64,000 nucleotides of DNA from Niveispirillum irakense DSM 11586. Lineage in GTDB: Bacteria > Pseudomonadota > Alphaproteobacteria > Azospirillales > Azospirillaceae. The stretch covers positions 124,001 through 188,000 of the forward strand of contig NZ_AUCG01000020.1 in NCBI RefSeq assembly GCF_000429645.1. Reading direction: 5' to 3'. The number at the start of each line of letters is the position of its first letter. Position 1 is the first letter of the stretch. A program made the translations under genes and the position numbers. This document shows positions 1 through 8,889 of this stretch, in pieces. The notes under the pieces were generated by a model. It was not told the DNA's origin. It searched no databases and saw only the letters and a program-made list of their open reading frames with translations.

Positions 1-386
1 TTTTGGCTTTGGCGGCGACATCGGCATGGCGGGCGGCCAGGGCCGCTGCCATCGGTTCCATCGCCAGCCGGATCTGGGTGAATTCCAGCAGCAACTGGGC
101 GGAGAATTTCCGCTCCATCAGCCAGCGCAGAACGTCCGGGTCCAGCAGGTTCCAGTTCTCTTCCGGCTCCACCCAGGTGCCCTGGCGGGGGCGGGCGCGC
201 AGCAGCCCCTTGGCGGTCAACATTTTGACGGCTTCGCGCAATACGGACCGGCTGGCGCCTAAGCGCTTGCACAGTTCGGCTTCCGTGGGGAAAGGATTGC
301 TCCGGCCATAGGCACCAGTGACAATCTCCTGCCCCAGTTGCTGGAGGATGCCGAAGGTAAAATTCCTGCCGAGACTATTGCGCATG
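1..386 (-). CDS. dgoR: FadR-subfamily GntR transcription regulator, DgoR-like (3' end outside window)
   Basis: Read from the minus strand, this partial frame begins MRNSLGRNFTFGILQQLGQE and continues through a winged-helix DNA-binding domain (motif PTEAELCKRLGASRSVLREA, residues about 33-52, then RPRQGTWV). It then enters the start of an FCD effector domain (LLLEFTQIRLAMEPMAAALA). That is the GntR/FadR plan. The gene runs off the left edge after about 128 codons. It lies 47 bp downstream of the lactonase gene and in the same direction as dgoK-dgoA, so it is probably the local repressor that responds to galactonate or a 2-keto-3-deoxy sugar acid. The ATG at 386 is chosen; the frame stays open upstream without a better start. 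The family is certain, the ligand is inferred from context. Confidence 0.85.
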
Positions 387-433
387 GATAACCCGCCGAT
401 ATTGGCCGGATACAGTCCGGCACCGGATGACGT

Positions 434-1327
434 TTAGTACATCTGATAGGGTATCTCGGCCAAGCCTTGCACATCCATCTTGAACAGGAAGGTGTGCCCG
501 GCTTCTTTTTGTGTCTCCAGCGCGGCCTCGGAAAGCCCGTCGCGGGCTGAGGTGACGCACAGAATATCCATGTCCGGCCCGCCGAAGGCGACGCAGGTCG
601 GCTGTTCCACCGGCAGCGTCAATTCATAGGCCAGCGTGCCATCGGGGCGGTAGCGCAGCACCCGGCTGCCGCCCCATTGCGCCGTCCACATATGGCCCTC
701 AGCATCAATGATGGCGCCATCGGGGTAATTGCCGGGCGCCATTTCCGCGAAAAGCCTGGGGTTGGCCAGGGTGCCGGCGGCGGCATTGAAATCGAAGACA
801 CGGATTTTCTGGGTCGGGCTGTCGGCAAAATAGAGCAGGCTGGAATCCGGGCTCCAGCACAGGCCGTTGGAGATGGCGACATCCTCCACCATCCGTTCCA
901 GGCTGCCATCCCGGTCCAGCCGATAGAGGGCGGCTGTGCTGCCCCCGCCGGCCTTGGCCGCGTCCTCCACCAGGGTGCCGACCCAGAACCGGCCCTGCCG
1001 GTCGGTGCGCCCATCATTGAAACGGCGGCCCGTATCGCCCGACTCCGGCCGGTGTCGCCAGTCCAGCGCACCGGTTTCGGGGTCATACAGGGCAAAGCCC
1101 GTCTCAAACGCCGCCATCATCCCGTCCCGCCCGTCGATGAAGGCGAAGGCGCAGAGCCGTTCCGGCGTCTCGAAAACCCGGGTCTCCCCGCTGGCCAGAT
1201 GGTGGCGGTACAGCCGGCGGGACTGGATATCCGTCCACCAGAAAGCCCCGTCGCGCGGGTTCCACTGCACGCCCTCGCCCAGGATATTGGCGACGGGAAG
1301 GGTGGCGATCAGGTGGGCGTGGGTCAT
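434..1327 (-). CDS. SMP-30/gluconolactonase-family sugar lactonase
   Basis: A 297-residue cytoplasmic six-bladed beta-propeller of the SMP-30/regucalcin/gluconolactonase family. Family metal ligands are visible: Glu in ILGEGVQW near the N terminus, Asn in AISNGLCWSPD, and Asp in NYPDGAIID. The family opens aldonolactones with a divalent metal. Here it follows dgoA by only 5 bp and precedes the dgoR-like gene, so the likely substrate is a galactono- or related 1,4/1,5-lactone made upstream of the galactonate pathway. The ATG start at 1327 is well placed right after the dgoA stop. Substrate specificity (galactono-, arabinono- or gluconolactone) cannot be read from sequence alone. Confidence 0.88.
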   Translation of the reverse strand: MTHAHLIATLPVANILGEGVQWNPRDGAFWWTDIQSRRLYRHHLASGETRVFETPERLCAFAFIDGRDGMMAAFETGFALYDPETGALDWRHRPESGDTGRRFNDGRTDRQGRFWVGTLVEDAAKAGGGSTAALYRLDRDGSLERMVEDVAISNGLCWSPDSSLLYFADSPTQKIRVFDFNAAAGTLANPRLFAEMAPGNYPDGAIIDAEGHMWTAQWGGSRVLRYRPDGTLAYELTLPVEQPTCVAFGGPDMDILCVTSARDGLSEAALETQKEAGHTFLFKMDVQGLAEIPYQMY

Positions 1328-1332
1328 GGGCG

Positions 1333-1971
1333 TCAGGCCTTCTTGCTGCTGGCGTTCCAGGCTTCCACCAGGGCGGTGGCGCGCTCAGCCACTTGTGCCG
1401 CATTGAAGCCGGGCTTGTACAGTTCCCCGCCAATGCCGAAACCGGCGGCGCCCGCCGCCCGCCAGGTGGACATTTCCGCCGGGCCCACACCGCCGACGGC
1501 ATAGAGCTTCACGTCCGGCGGGATGACGGCTGACAGGGCCTTCAGGTGATGGGCGCCATAGGTGCCGGCCGGGAACAGCTTCAGGTGCCGTGCGCCGGCA
1601 CCGATGGCTTTGAAAGCCTCCGTCGCGGTGGCGAAACCGGTGAAGGGCAGCATGTCCAGTTCCACCGCACGGGTGATCACTGTCTCTTCCACATTGGGGG
1701 TCACCACCAGGCGCCCCCCGACGGAGGCTACGCGATCCACATCGCCGGCTTTCAGTACCGTACCGGCGCCGATCAGGCATTCACCGCCAAAATGGGCGGC
1801 CAGCCGGCCGATACTGTCTAGCGGGTCGGGGGAGTTGAGCGGCACCTCGATGGCGCGGAAGCCGGCATCAAACAGGGCCTGCCCGATTGGAAGTACCTCG
1901 TCGGGCTTCACCCCCCGCAGGATGGCCACCAGCGGCATCGCCGTCAGGTAGGTGTCGAACGGCTTGGTCAT
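1333..1971 (-). CDS. dgoA: 2-dehydro-3-deoxy-6-phosphogalactonate aldolase
   Basis: A 212-residue class I KDPG/KDPGal aldolase. It splits 2-dehydro-3-deoxy-6-phosphogalactonate to pyruvate and glyceraldehyde 3-phosphate. Motifs: PLVAILRGVKPDE, IEVPLNSPDP with the catalytic Glu, GAGTVLK, VTPNVEE, and the Schiff-base lysine in HLKLFPAGTYG. The SPDP element and the short length favour the KDPGal (DgoA) branch over Eda; this assignment is supported by the neighbouring kinase. The start overlaps the dgoK stop by 4 bp (ATGA), so the two are translationally coupled. Confidence 0.93.
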   Translation of the reverse strand: MTKPFDTYLTAMPLVAILRGVKPDEVLPIGQALFDAGFRAIEVPLNSPDPLDSIGRLAAHFGGECLIGAGTVLKAGDVDRVASVGGRLVVTPNVEETVITRAVELDMLPFTGFATATEAFKAIGAGARHLKLFPAGTYGAHHLKALSAVIPPDVKLYAVGGVGPAEMSTWRAAGAAGFGIGGELYKPGFNAAQVAERATALVEAWNASSKKA

Positions 1972-2921
1972 GATCTGTCATCTCCGGCGAATAAAGGGGC
2001 GGCGTGCGCGATAATGGACCGCAGGCCGGCCAGGGACTGGCCATCGCCGTCCAGGCTGTGGGAGGGCCGGCCCAGCATTGTCAGGGCTTCGGCATAAAGG
2101 GCGGCCAGGGCAGGGGCTGCCACCAGCGTCACCGGCACATCCGCCGCTACCTTGTCGCCCATCGCGGCCAGGGCACCGGCGACATCGCCGCCGATTACCA
2201 TGCCAGACAGGAAGGAGGGCGCATCGGCTGCGTCCATACCGGCGCGGAGCTGGCGGCTGCGGGTTTCAAACAGCAGATGCGGCAGGGAGGCGGGCGCGGA
2301 CAGGGCACGGGCCAGCCCTTGGCTGAAGGCGGGGCCTTGTACCGGTGCATGCCCTTCCGTTCCGCGCCCCAGTACGGAATGCTGGCGCAGGACGGCAAAA
2401 AGCTCTCCCGCCATGGCGGTCATGAAACGGGTGACCCGCCCCTCTTCCAGCAGCACCCATTTGCTGTGCGTACCGGGCAGGCACAGCAAATGCCGGCCTT
2501 CCGCCAGTTCCGGCCGGGCGGCCAGGGCGCCCAGGATCTGGGTTTCCTCACCCCGCATCACATCGGGCCCGCCCAGCGGGCTGGTGCATGTCAGGCCGGG
2601 GACGATGCCCACGATATGGCCGCGCGCCTTCAGGCGCAGCAGCGAGGCGGCGAGATCGGCCGTGTCGGCCGGGCATTCCAGATAGGGGGCTTCCGCCCAG
2701 CCGATGGAGGAACCGACCATGCCGCACAGGATCACGGGCAGGATGCCGTGGCGATCCGTCCAGGGGGCGATGGCGTCGAAAAGCACTGTTTCCAGCTTTC
2801 CGGCGCAGGCTGCAACACCGGGGCCGGTGGCGCGGTCCAGGACCGTGTCGCCCTGGCAGAGGAAGAGCCGCAGGTTGCTGGTGCCCCAGTCGCCGGCGAT
2901 GAAGGGTTGATCGTGGATCAC
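1968..2921 (-). CDS. dgoK: 2-dehydro-3-deoxygalactonokinase
   Basis: A 317-residue sugar-acid kinase of the ASKHA fold. It phosphorylates 2-dehydro-3-deoxygalactonate with ATP to feed DgoA. The N terminus has the phosphate-1 motif AGDWGTSNLRLF. Family segments CGMVGSSIGWAEAPY, RGEETQILGAL and CLPGTHSKWV are present. First gene of the dgo operon on the minus strand. The start is a GTG at 2921 with no clear Shine-Dalgarno, but no later Met precedes the conserved GDWGTSN. No galactonate dehydratase (dgoD) or galactose dehydrogenase is in the window, so the pathway is incomplete here. Confidence 0.93.
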   Translation of the reverse strand: MIHDQPFIAGDWGTSNLRLFLCQGDTVLDRATGPGVAACAGKLETVLFDAIAPWTDRHGILPVILCGMVGSSIGWAEAPYLECPADTADLAASLLRLKARGHIVGIVPGLTCTSPLGGPDVMRGEETQILGALAARPELAEGRHLLCLPGTHSKWVLLEEGRVTRFMTAMAGELFAVLRQHSVLGRGTEGHAPVQGPAFSQGLARALSAPASLPHLLFETRSRQLRAGMDAADAPSFLSGMVIGGDVAGALAAMGDKVAADVPVTLVAAPALAALYAEALTMLGRPSHSLDGDGQSLAGLRSIIAHAAPLFAGDDRS

Positions 2922-2962
2922 GGGAGGCCGATCACAATGCTTGCGAGGTCAAGGCTGCATAT

Positions 2963-2973
2963 ATGTATGATAA
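2963..2973 (-). promoter_or_regulatory. candidate FadR-type operator ahead of dgoK
   Basis: The plus-strand sequence ATGTATGATAA, about 42-52 bp before the dgoK start, matches four of the six fixed positions of the general FadR-subfamily site TNGTNNNACNA. It sits in a short AT-rich patch (CATATATG just before it) in otherwise GC-rich DNA. The assignment rests on position and weak consensus only. Confidence 0.28.
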
Positions 2974-3029
2974 ATGCGCGTCTTGTAAAGCACGCCCGAT
3001 CCACTGCTTACAGGTAAGGCCCGGCCCCC

Positions 3030-3566
3030 TTATTTGGCGGTGATGGAAATGACCACCGTATCCTGGTACTCCCCAGCCGGCAGGGTGGGGGATGCCGGTA
3101 CACTGACCGACAAAACCGTGCTGCGTGCAGCGCCGCTGACCGTGCGGTTTGTGTTGATGCTGCCATTCTGGGCGGAGTTGGTGTCGCCATAATGCAGGGA
3201 ATAGCCAACCCCGCTGCCACCATCGCTGGTCAGCCGGCCGCCATTCTGGGAGGAGACGGAGACGATATAGCCGTTGGCGGCGTTGCACCGTTCCTGCACC
3301 GTCGCGACGGGCACGGATTGTTGCCCCGCCGTCAGGTTGACGATGGCCGACGCGCTGGAAATGGCGATTGAGCATTCGGTCGCGACAGAGCCGCGCAGGG
3401 TGATGGTGGCTTGCTGGGATTGTGCCCGCCCCCCGGTAGGAGCCAGCAGCAGGGCCGCCGCAATCAAAAGCGCTGACCCGGCGCCCAACATCAGGGGCAT
3501 CCGGCTTGCAACCGCAGCCCTGGCACCGGATTGACCGCCGGTACGGCCTTGCGCCCGATATCCCAT
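3030..3566 (-). CDS. SCPU-domain (spore coat U-like) fimbrial subunit
   Basis: A 178-residue exported protein. After a basic N terminus, a hydrophobic segment (LMLGAGSALLIAAALLLAP) ends near GGRAQSQQ, a likely signal-peptidase site. The mature part is one SCPU/CsuA-B domain with two cysteines (ATECSIAI and VQERCNAANG) and the family's C-terminal strand AGEYQDTVVISITAK. Such proteins are pilin or minor subunits of archaic (Csu-type) chaperone-usher pili, exchanged by donor-strand complementation. The ATG at 3566 is preferred because GAGGT lies 5 bp before it; a GTG at 3605 in the same frame lacks such a site. It follows the larger SCPU gene by 114 bp. Confidence 0.85.
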   Translation of the reverse strand: MGYRAQGRTGGQSGARAAVASRMPLMLGAGSALLIAAALLLAPTGGRAQSQQATITLRGSVATECSIAISSASAIVNLTAGQQSVPVATVQERCNAANGYIVSVSSQNGGRLTSDGGSGVGYSLHYGDTNSAQNGSINTNRTVSGAARSTVLSVSVPASPTLPAGEYQDTVVISITAK

Positions 3567-3680
3567 ATCGCACCTCGACCCTTTTTGCCCGTTTTGGGCT
3601 TCCACGGCTGTTCACAACCCCGCGCCGTGACGGGTCGAATGATAAGGGCTGACCCTTACCAATTCATTGATCTAGGTAAA

Positions 3681-4598
3681 TTAGCGTGCGGAAATGGTGA
3701 GAATCAAGTTGTCCCGGTAGGTGCCGGCCAGGGCCCGGCTGACATCGCCCACAATCACGTCGATCTGGTACCGGCCATTGCCGCCCAGGTCGATGCTGGT
3801 GCCCCGGCTGAGTGAAAGAGTACGGCCCTGGACCGCCACCTGATAATCAATGCTGCCGCCATTGGCCGGTGCCACCAGCCGCCCGGCATTTTCGGATGAA
3901 AGTGACAGCGTATAGTCGCTATTGCCATTGACGGTCAGATCGAATCGACCACCCCCGGTGCGCGATAACTCCCCCATATCCAGCACACCGGACGTGCCCG
4001 ACAAGGGCCGGGTGGCACCATTAACGGTGACGGCGGCATCCACCACCTCCCGCACCCGGGTGCGGACCTGGACCAGCCGGGTGGCGATGGGGCCGACCGG
4101 CGTGCCATTGCGTAATTCATAGGCGTTGAGGACCACCCTGTCCTGGTAGGGCCCCTTGCGGACCACCTGGCCGGGCGGGACATGGATATAGACCTGTATC
4201 TCCGCGCGGTCGTTCCGCTCGTCCAGCGTCAGCTTGAACAGCCCGCTTTCCGGGCCATTGATATTGCCGATGGGCTGGGACCGGCTGCCATCCTTGTAAA
4301 GCTCATAGGCCAGCCGTTCCCCGGCATGCTGCATCATGCGGTTGCCATATTGCCCATCGTCGATCCCCACCACCACGGTGCAGGGCGGGCCATTGCCGCG
4401 GAAACGCAGTTCCACCCGGTTATAACCAAGGCTTGACCCGCCGAACGGGTCGTAATCGTCCCCCGGTTCCAGCCGGTCGGCCTGGGCAATCTCCACATCG
4501 CAGGATTTGTCCCCCGCCCACGCCGCGTGAAACGGGACCAGACAGAGGAGGGCCAGAAGCCACAACAAGCGGAAGATGTGTGCGAAGGGACTAGGCAT
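3681..4598 (-). CDS. Two-domain SCPU fimbrial tip/adhesin subunit
   Basis: A 305-residue exported protein. The signal peptide is about residues 1-28 (HIFRLLWLLALLCLVPFHAAWA). An N-terminal domain follows (CDVEIAQADRLEPGDDYDPF onward) with one more Cys (GPPCTVVVG). The C-terminal SCPU domain ends LAGTYRDNLILTISAR. Two-domain SCPU proteins act as tip adhesins (CsuE-like) of archaic pili. The start at 4598 gives a clean signal peptide; the frame is open for 40 more codons upstream but without export features. Separated from the usher by an oppositely oriented amidase gene, which is unusual. Confidence 0.83.
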   Translation of the reverse strand: MPSPFAHIFRLLWLLALLCLVPFHAAWAGDKSCDVEIAQADRLEPGDDYDPFGGSSLGYNRVELRFRGNGPPCTVVVGIDDGQYGNRMMQHAGERLAYELYKDGSRSQPIGNINGPESGLFKLTLDERNDRAEIQVYIHVPPGQVVRKGPYQDRVVLNAYELRNGTPVGPIATRLVQVRTRVREVVDAAVTVNGATRPLSGTSGVLDMGELSRTGGGRFDLTVNGNSDYTLSLSSENAGRLVAPANGGSIDYQVAVQGRTLSLSRGTSIDLGGNGRYQIDVIVGDVSRALAGTYRDNLILTISAR

Positions 4599-4694
4599 GG
4601 GGCCGGACAAAAAGGGCGGGAAAGGAATGGTCTTGATGCCACCATGCCAGTTCCACCGGACAACCGCCAGGGCGGGGGCATGACCGGAAGCCCA

Positions 4695-4730
4695 GATAAA
4701 GAAAGCCCCGCCTGTCAAAGACGGGCGGGG
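4695..4730 (-). terminator. Rho-independent terminator or attenuator-like hairpin before the tip-adhesin gene
   Basis: Arms 4706-4716 (CCCCGCCTGTC) and 4720-4730 (GACGGGCGGGG) pair over 11 positions with one G-T wobble around an AAA loop. On the minus strand the stem is followed by CTTTCTTT, so it works in the direction of the SCPU genes. It sits 108 bp ahead of the tip-adhesin start, where no minus-strand gene ends. It could stop read-through from the usher across the amidase antisense, or act as a leader attenuator. Confidence 0.6.
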
Positions 4731-4940
4731 ACCAAGGAAGGCTCAACAGAAAGGGTGATGCATCTTCACCTTGTATCGTTTCAATTGCTACAGAACTTGG
4801 GTCGTATATCCATCTGGCGGTACGACTATGACGAATGAGACTGCCTGTGCCTTTGGGGCCCTGCTGGCAGGGGGCTGGACGTGGCAGGTTACGCGGCTAT
4901 CATGCCGCCGCAATCGCCGTGATGCTCTTTGGAAAATGCC

Positions 4941-6350
4941 ATGTCCCGCCCCGATTTCTCCGCCATCGCCGAACGGCAGCTTGCCCGTATCGCCGGGCTG
5001 GAGCCGCATCTACAGGCCTTCGCACTGCTGGAGCCGGAATGGTTGCGCCAGCTGGCCTGGGAGCAGGCGCGGGCGCAAGGGCCTTTCCATCCGGTTCTGG
5101 GCGGGTTGACGCTGGGGGTGAAGGATCTGCTGGACCTGCGGGGGCTGCCGACGGGTGGCGGTTCCGCCCGTCCGCATGTGGGGGAGGCCCCCGCCGATGC
5201 CGCTGCCGTTACCGCCCTTGCCGGCGCGGGCATGCTGGCACTGGGCAAGACCCACACGGTGGAACTGGCCTTTGGTACCTGGGGGGTGAACCGGGCCACG
5301 GCCACCCCGCGCAACCCCTGGGATGCCGACACGGTGCGGGTGCCCGGCGGGTCCAGTTCAGGGTCTGCTGTTGCCGTGGCAACGGGACTGGTCGATGCGG
5401 CCTTGGGCACGGATACTGGCGGCTCCATTCGCATCCCGGCGGCTTTGAACAATGTCACTGGTATTCGCCCCACCATTGGCCGGGTCAGCCGGCGCGGTTG
5501 CCTGCCGTTGAGTCCCAGCCTGGATACGGTTGGGCCGATGGCGCGGGATATCCAGGTGGCGGCCCATATGCTTCAGGTCATGGCGGGGCATGATCCCGCC
5601 GATCCGGCGACGGGTCTGGCACCCAAAGGGCCCAAGCCCGGCCCCTATGATGCCGGGGCCGCCCTGGCCCGGCCGGTCAAAGGCATGCGTCTGGCGGTTT
5701 TGGGCGATCACGCCATGGATGGGGTCAGCGACGCGGTGGGCGATGCCTATCTGTCAGCCTGCGCCGTGCTGGAACGCCAGGGTGCACGGCTGGTGGAGGT
5801 GAGGCCCATATTGCCGCTGCCGGCCTGTATTGAGCCGTCGGGTTTGCTGATGGCGGGTGAGGCCTGGCGCCTCTGGCGGGAACGGCTTGATCATTACGAA
5901 GGCGAAATGGATAGCGGTGTGGCTGCACGCCTGCGCCAGGGACAGAATGTTACGGATGCGGAATTATCCCGGCTGCTCCAGAACCGCCGCCAGGATCAGC
6001 AGCGCTTCCATGCCTGGCTGGAGGATGTGGTTAGCCTGTTGACCCCGACCCTGGCCCTGGCGGCCCCGGCACTGGCGGATCTGGATGAGGGGCGTTTACC
6101 CTTTTCGCGCTTCGTACGGGCCGCCAACTGGCTGGATCTGCCCGCCGTGGCCCTGCCCTGCGGTGCCACGCGGGGCGGGCTGCCGCTATCCTTGCAGGTG
6201 CTGGCCCTGCCGTGGCGGGAGGCGGTCGCGGTGGGGGTAGCGGCCCGCTATCAGCAGGTCACGGACTGGCATCAGCGCCGGCCGGACCTGGAGGCCCTTG
6301 TTAAGGCGGCGACGCCCCCGGTCCCGGCAGCCGGATCGTCCCCAGCCTGA
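4941..6350 (+). CDS. Amidase-signature family amidase
   Basis: A 469-residue amidase-signature hydrolase. The Ser-cisSer-Lys triad is visible: Lys61 in GVKDLLDLRG, the Ser cluster at 138-140 in PGGSSSGSAVA, and nucleophile Ser162 in DTGGSIRIPA. The family hydrolyses carboxamides; the substrate is not predictable here. The ATG at 4941 is chosen because GGA lies 8 bp before it; a TTG 12 bp upstream is possible. No signal peptide, so cytoplasmic. It lies on the plus strand between the usher and the SCPU genes, which are on the minus strand, and its last 50 bp overlap the usher's 3' end. It looks like an insertion into the fimbrial cluster, though base composition is like its neighbours. Confidence 0.9.
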   Translation: MSRPDFSAIAERQLARIAGLEPHLQAFALLEPEWLRQLAWEQARAQGPFHPVLGGLTLGVKDLLDLRGLPTGGGSARPHVGEAPADAAAVTALAGAGMLALGKTHTVELAFGTWGVNRATATPRNPWDADTVRVPGGSSSGSAVAVATGLVDAALGTDTGGSIRIPAALNNVTGIRPTIGRVSRRGCLPLSPSLDTVGPMARDIQVAAHMLQVMAGHDPADPATGLAPKGPKPGPYDAGAALARPVKGMRLAVLGDHAMDGVSDAVGDAYLSACAVLERQGARLVEVRPILPLPACIEPSGLLMAGEAWRLWRERLDHYEGEMDSGVAARLRQGQNVTDAELSRLLQNRRQDQQRFHAWLEDVVSLLTPTLALAAPALADLDEGRLPFSRFVRAANWLDLPAVALPCGATRGGLPLSLQVLALPWREAVAVGVAARYQQVTDWHQRRPDLEALVKAATPPVPAAGSSPA

Positions 6351-8889
6351 CATCGCCTTCCGCATCCCGGTCCACCGTGACCGGGTACGGCACCATGGCC
6401 AGCCCATGGACCTGCAGGGACCATTTGCCCGGCCGCACCCCTTCCACCCGGAAGGTGCCGCGCCGGTTGGTGAAGAAGGCGATTTCCACCGCATCCGGCC
6501 CGGCATCCACCGGGCGCAGCACGCCCGATTGCAGGCCGGCCGGTTCCCCCGCCGCATCCTGAAGCTGGCCGGTGAGGGAGGCGACGGCATCGGTCCCGAT
6601 GGGCACGATGATCCCGGCGCGATAGCTGGGCTGTACCGCTGGCCGGTCATTGCCCAGATCGTAATTGGCCGGTGCGTCCGGCACATCCAGCAGCAAGGGC
6701 CGCACCAGATAGGCGGAGATGTTGGGCACGACCGGCGGCCCCAGCGCATCGGTCTGGGAGAGATAACGCCCATCAACGGGATCAACCCCGACATCCCGCC
6801 CTTTCAGCCGGGGATGGGGGGTGATGATGGCGAAACTGTTGGTGACGGGCCGGCTGACCCCTGTATGACCATCCGCATGCACCAGGGAGGTGGCGAAGGC
6901 CAGTTGGGTCCGGTTCTCCGTCCCGCGATCCTCATTCAGCGCGCGGCGGATCAGATCATGGCGGGCCTGAACCTCGAACCGTTGATGGACATAGCCGATA
7001 TCGCCTTCCAGCCGGTCGCCATTGCGGCCACTTTCATTCGTCAAAGACAGGCCGGCATTCAAGGCATTGACCGGGTTCAGCGACTGGTAGCGCCAGTCCA
7101 GGCTCTGCTGCCGGCTGATCGTGTCGATATTAACCCCGCCCATCTGGCGGCCATCGTCGAACAGGAAGCGCAGTGACAGATAAAGGCCGGTATCGCGGCT
7201 GCCATCGGTATTGCGACCATGACTGAAGGTCACATCCAGACTGCCTGTGGTCCAGACACGCTGCCGCAGAGACAGATCGATACCGTAACTATCCCTGATT
7301 TCTGTGCTGCGGGTCTCCAGATACCGGCCCCCGAGCGAGGCGGAGAGAGTGTCCAGCAGTGGCTGTGTCAGCCGCAGGGCGGCATCCAGGCGTGTATCGG
7401 CAGGAAACAGCGCGCCGAAACTGCGGAAATCCTCATCATACCAACTGACCTGTGCCGTCAGGGACCGGCCATCCCACACATCTTCCCCATTGCCATAGGA
7501 CCGGTAGCGCAGCGTGCCGGCAATGCCCTGTAACCGGTCGGGCTCGGCCTCCGCGCCGGGGGCGGTAACGGTCTGCGGTGGCTTGCGGCGCAGATAGGCA
7601 GATGGCTCGATCCCGAATGTGCCCAGCGGGGTCGTGAACAGCGCCTCCGCCGTCACACTGGTTTCCCGCCGGTTGATCTGGGTTCCCATCCCCAGGGTCA
7701 ACTGGTCGCTGATGCCGACCCGGTGATAGCCGGAGAAGACCGGATCTTCTTCATCATAGCGATAAAGGTCCTTTTCCACGCTGGAGGGGACGCCCAGCGT
7801 GTAGCCATATTCCTGGATGCCGGCGCCCAGAAGCTGGCTGTCGAAGAAGAAGGGAAAGTCGATCACCTGTTCCCGGCCGAACGCATCGGTGATCCTGATC
7901 CGCACATCATTGGTGCCGGCAGCGCCAGGGAAGCTGTTGAGATTATAGGGGCCGGCGGCCAGCCGGAAAACGCGGGTGGCGCGGCCATTGACCAGCACTT
8001 CCACCACCGACGGGTTTTCCAGCACAAATTCCCGGTTCCCGGCTGGCTGAACCAGATCATAGGGCCGGATGGAGAAATTCTTGGCGACCGACAGGCCGGC
8101 GACGGCCCGGCCGACTTGGTTACCTGCGACCGGTATGCTGAGATCGCCCATCTGCACCCGCACGCCTTTCTCCGGCAGGTCGCGCACCAGCCGTACCGGC
8201 CCGCGTGCGAAGGGGCGGTCTGCATCCTCCTGGTAATAAGCCTCGCCCTCCAGCACCCAGCCCTTCCAGTTCATCGCGGGCTCCAGGGCCAGGGACACCG
8301 GCCCCCAGCCCTTGCCCCCGAAAGCAACCGGCGCTGAAAGGTAGTCCACCGCCCCGCGCATATTCATCTGCGCGCTGAAATCGGCCTGCGGGATGATGGT
8401 GTAGGCCCGCGCCGCGGCGCCGCGGTCCATGACCGCCAGATCGCGCACCCGCCGGGCATTGGCCGGTACGTGGACGCGGAGAATCTGCTGCCCACCCTCA
8501 TAGCTGACCTGGATGCCACGGGCATCCAGCCGGGTGGGCAGGGCGGTGCCATCGGCATCGGCCTGGGCAGCCAGCCGGTCCAGCGCCCCCGCTTGCACCA
8601 GCGGACGCAGCAAGGTAACCAGGGCCGGAACATCGAAGCGGGTTTGGGCGGGGTCCAGGCTGACCATGCCCGGCACCTGCCCCAGTTCCGTTCCGTCGAA
8701 CAGTACCGGCAAATCCGCCTTCTGGCTGGCCGCCGCAGGACGGCGCTTCCCAAACACCTTCTCGTACAGGGCGTCTGTGCCTGCGGCGGGTGTGGGCTTC
8801 TGCTCCGGGGCCTGTGCGAAAGCCGCCACCGGCACCGATAGCAGCGCCAGAAGAAAGGGCAGGGGGGAAGGGGTGGTGCGGCGTGTCAA
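6301..8889 (-). CDS. Outer-membrane fimbrial usher
   Basis: An 862-residue usher with a signal peptide (LPFLLALLSVPVAAFA). The N-terminal chaperone-binding and plug region is followed by the 24-strand barrel (GYTLGVPSSVEKDLYRYDEE, VGISDQLTLGMGTQINRRET, GSLDVTFSHGRNTDGSRDTG). The C-terminal domain is GTFRVEGVRPGKWSLQVHG. Ushers receive chaperone-subunit complexes in the periplasm and assemble and secrete the pilus. The length is normal. It starts inside the chaperone stop (ATGA, 4-bp overlap). The archaic/sigma-clade assignment follows from the partner SCPU subunits. Confidence 0.92.
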   Translation of the reverse strand: MTRRTTPSPLPFLLALLSVPVAAFAQAPEQKPTPAAGTDALYEKVFGKRRPAAASQKADLPVLFDGTELGQVPGMVSLDPAQTRFDVPALVTLLRPLVQAGALDRLAAQADADGTALPTRLDARGIQVSYEGGQQILRVHVPANARRVRDLAVMDRGAAARAYTIIPQADFSAQMNMRGAVDYLSAPVAFGGKGWGPVSLALEPAMNWKGWVLEGEAYYQEDADRPFARGPVRLVRDLPEKGVRVQMGDLSIPVAGNQVGRAVAGLSVAKNFSIRPYDLVQPAGNREFVLENPSVVEVLVNGRATRVFRLAAGPYNLNSFPGAAGTNDVRIRITDAFGREQVIDFPFFFDSQLLGAGIQEYGYTLGVPSSVEKDLYRYDEEDPVFSGYHRVGISDQLTLGMGTQINRRETSVTAEALFTTPLGTFGIEPSAYLRRKPPQTVTAPGAEAEPDRLQGIAGTLRYRSYGNGEDVWDGRSLTAQVSWYDEDFRSFGALFPADTRLDAALRLTQPLLDTLSASLGGRYLETRSTEIRDSYGIDLSLRQRVWTTGSLDVTFSHGRNTDGSRDTGLYLSLRFLFDDGRQMGGVNIDTISRQQSLDWRYQSLNPVNALNAGLSLTNESGRNGDRLEGDIGYVHQRFEVQARHDLIRRALNEDRGTENRTQLAFATSLVHADGHTGVSRPVTNSFAIITPHPRLKGRDVGVDPVDGRYLSQTDALGPPVVPNISAYLVRPLLLDVPDAPANYDLGNDRPAVQPSYRAGIIVPIGTDAVASLTGQLQDAAGEPAGLQSGVLRPVDAGPDAVEIAFFTNRRGTFRVEGVRPGKWSLQVHGLAMVPYPVTVDRDAEGDVRLGTIRLPGPGASPP

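Noticed and set aside
2004-3017. 337-codon plus-strand open frame across dgoK
   Set aside because: Antisense to dgoK with Gln/Gly/His-rich content; it also runs through the dgoK promoter gap.
2932-3615. 227-codon minus-strand frame overlapping the small SCPU gene
   Set aside because: Shifted frame of the SCPU subunit gene; lacks a signal peptide or domain, whereas the 3030-3566 frame has both.
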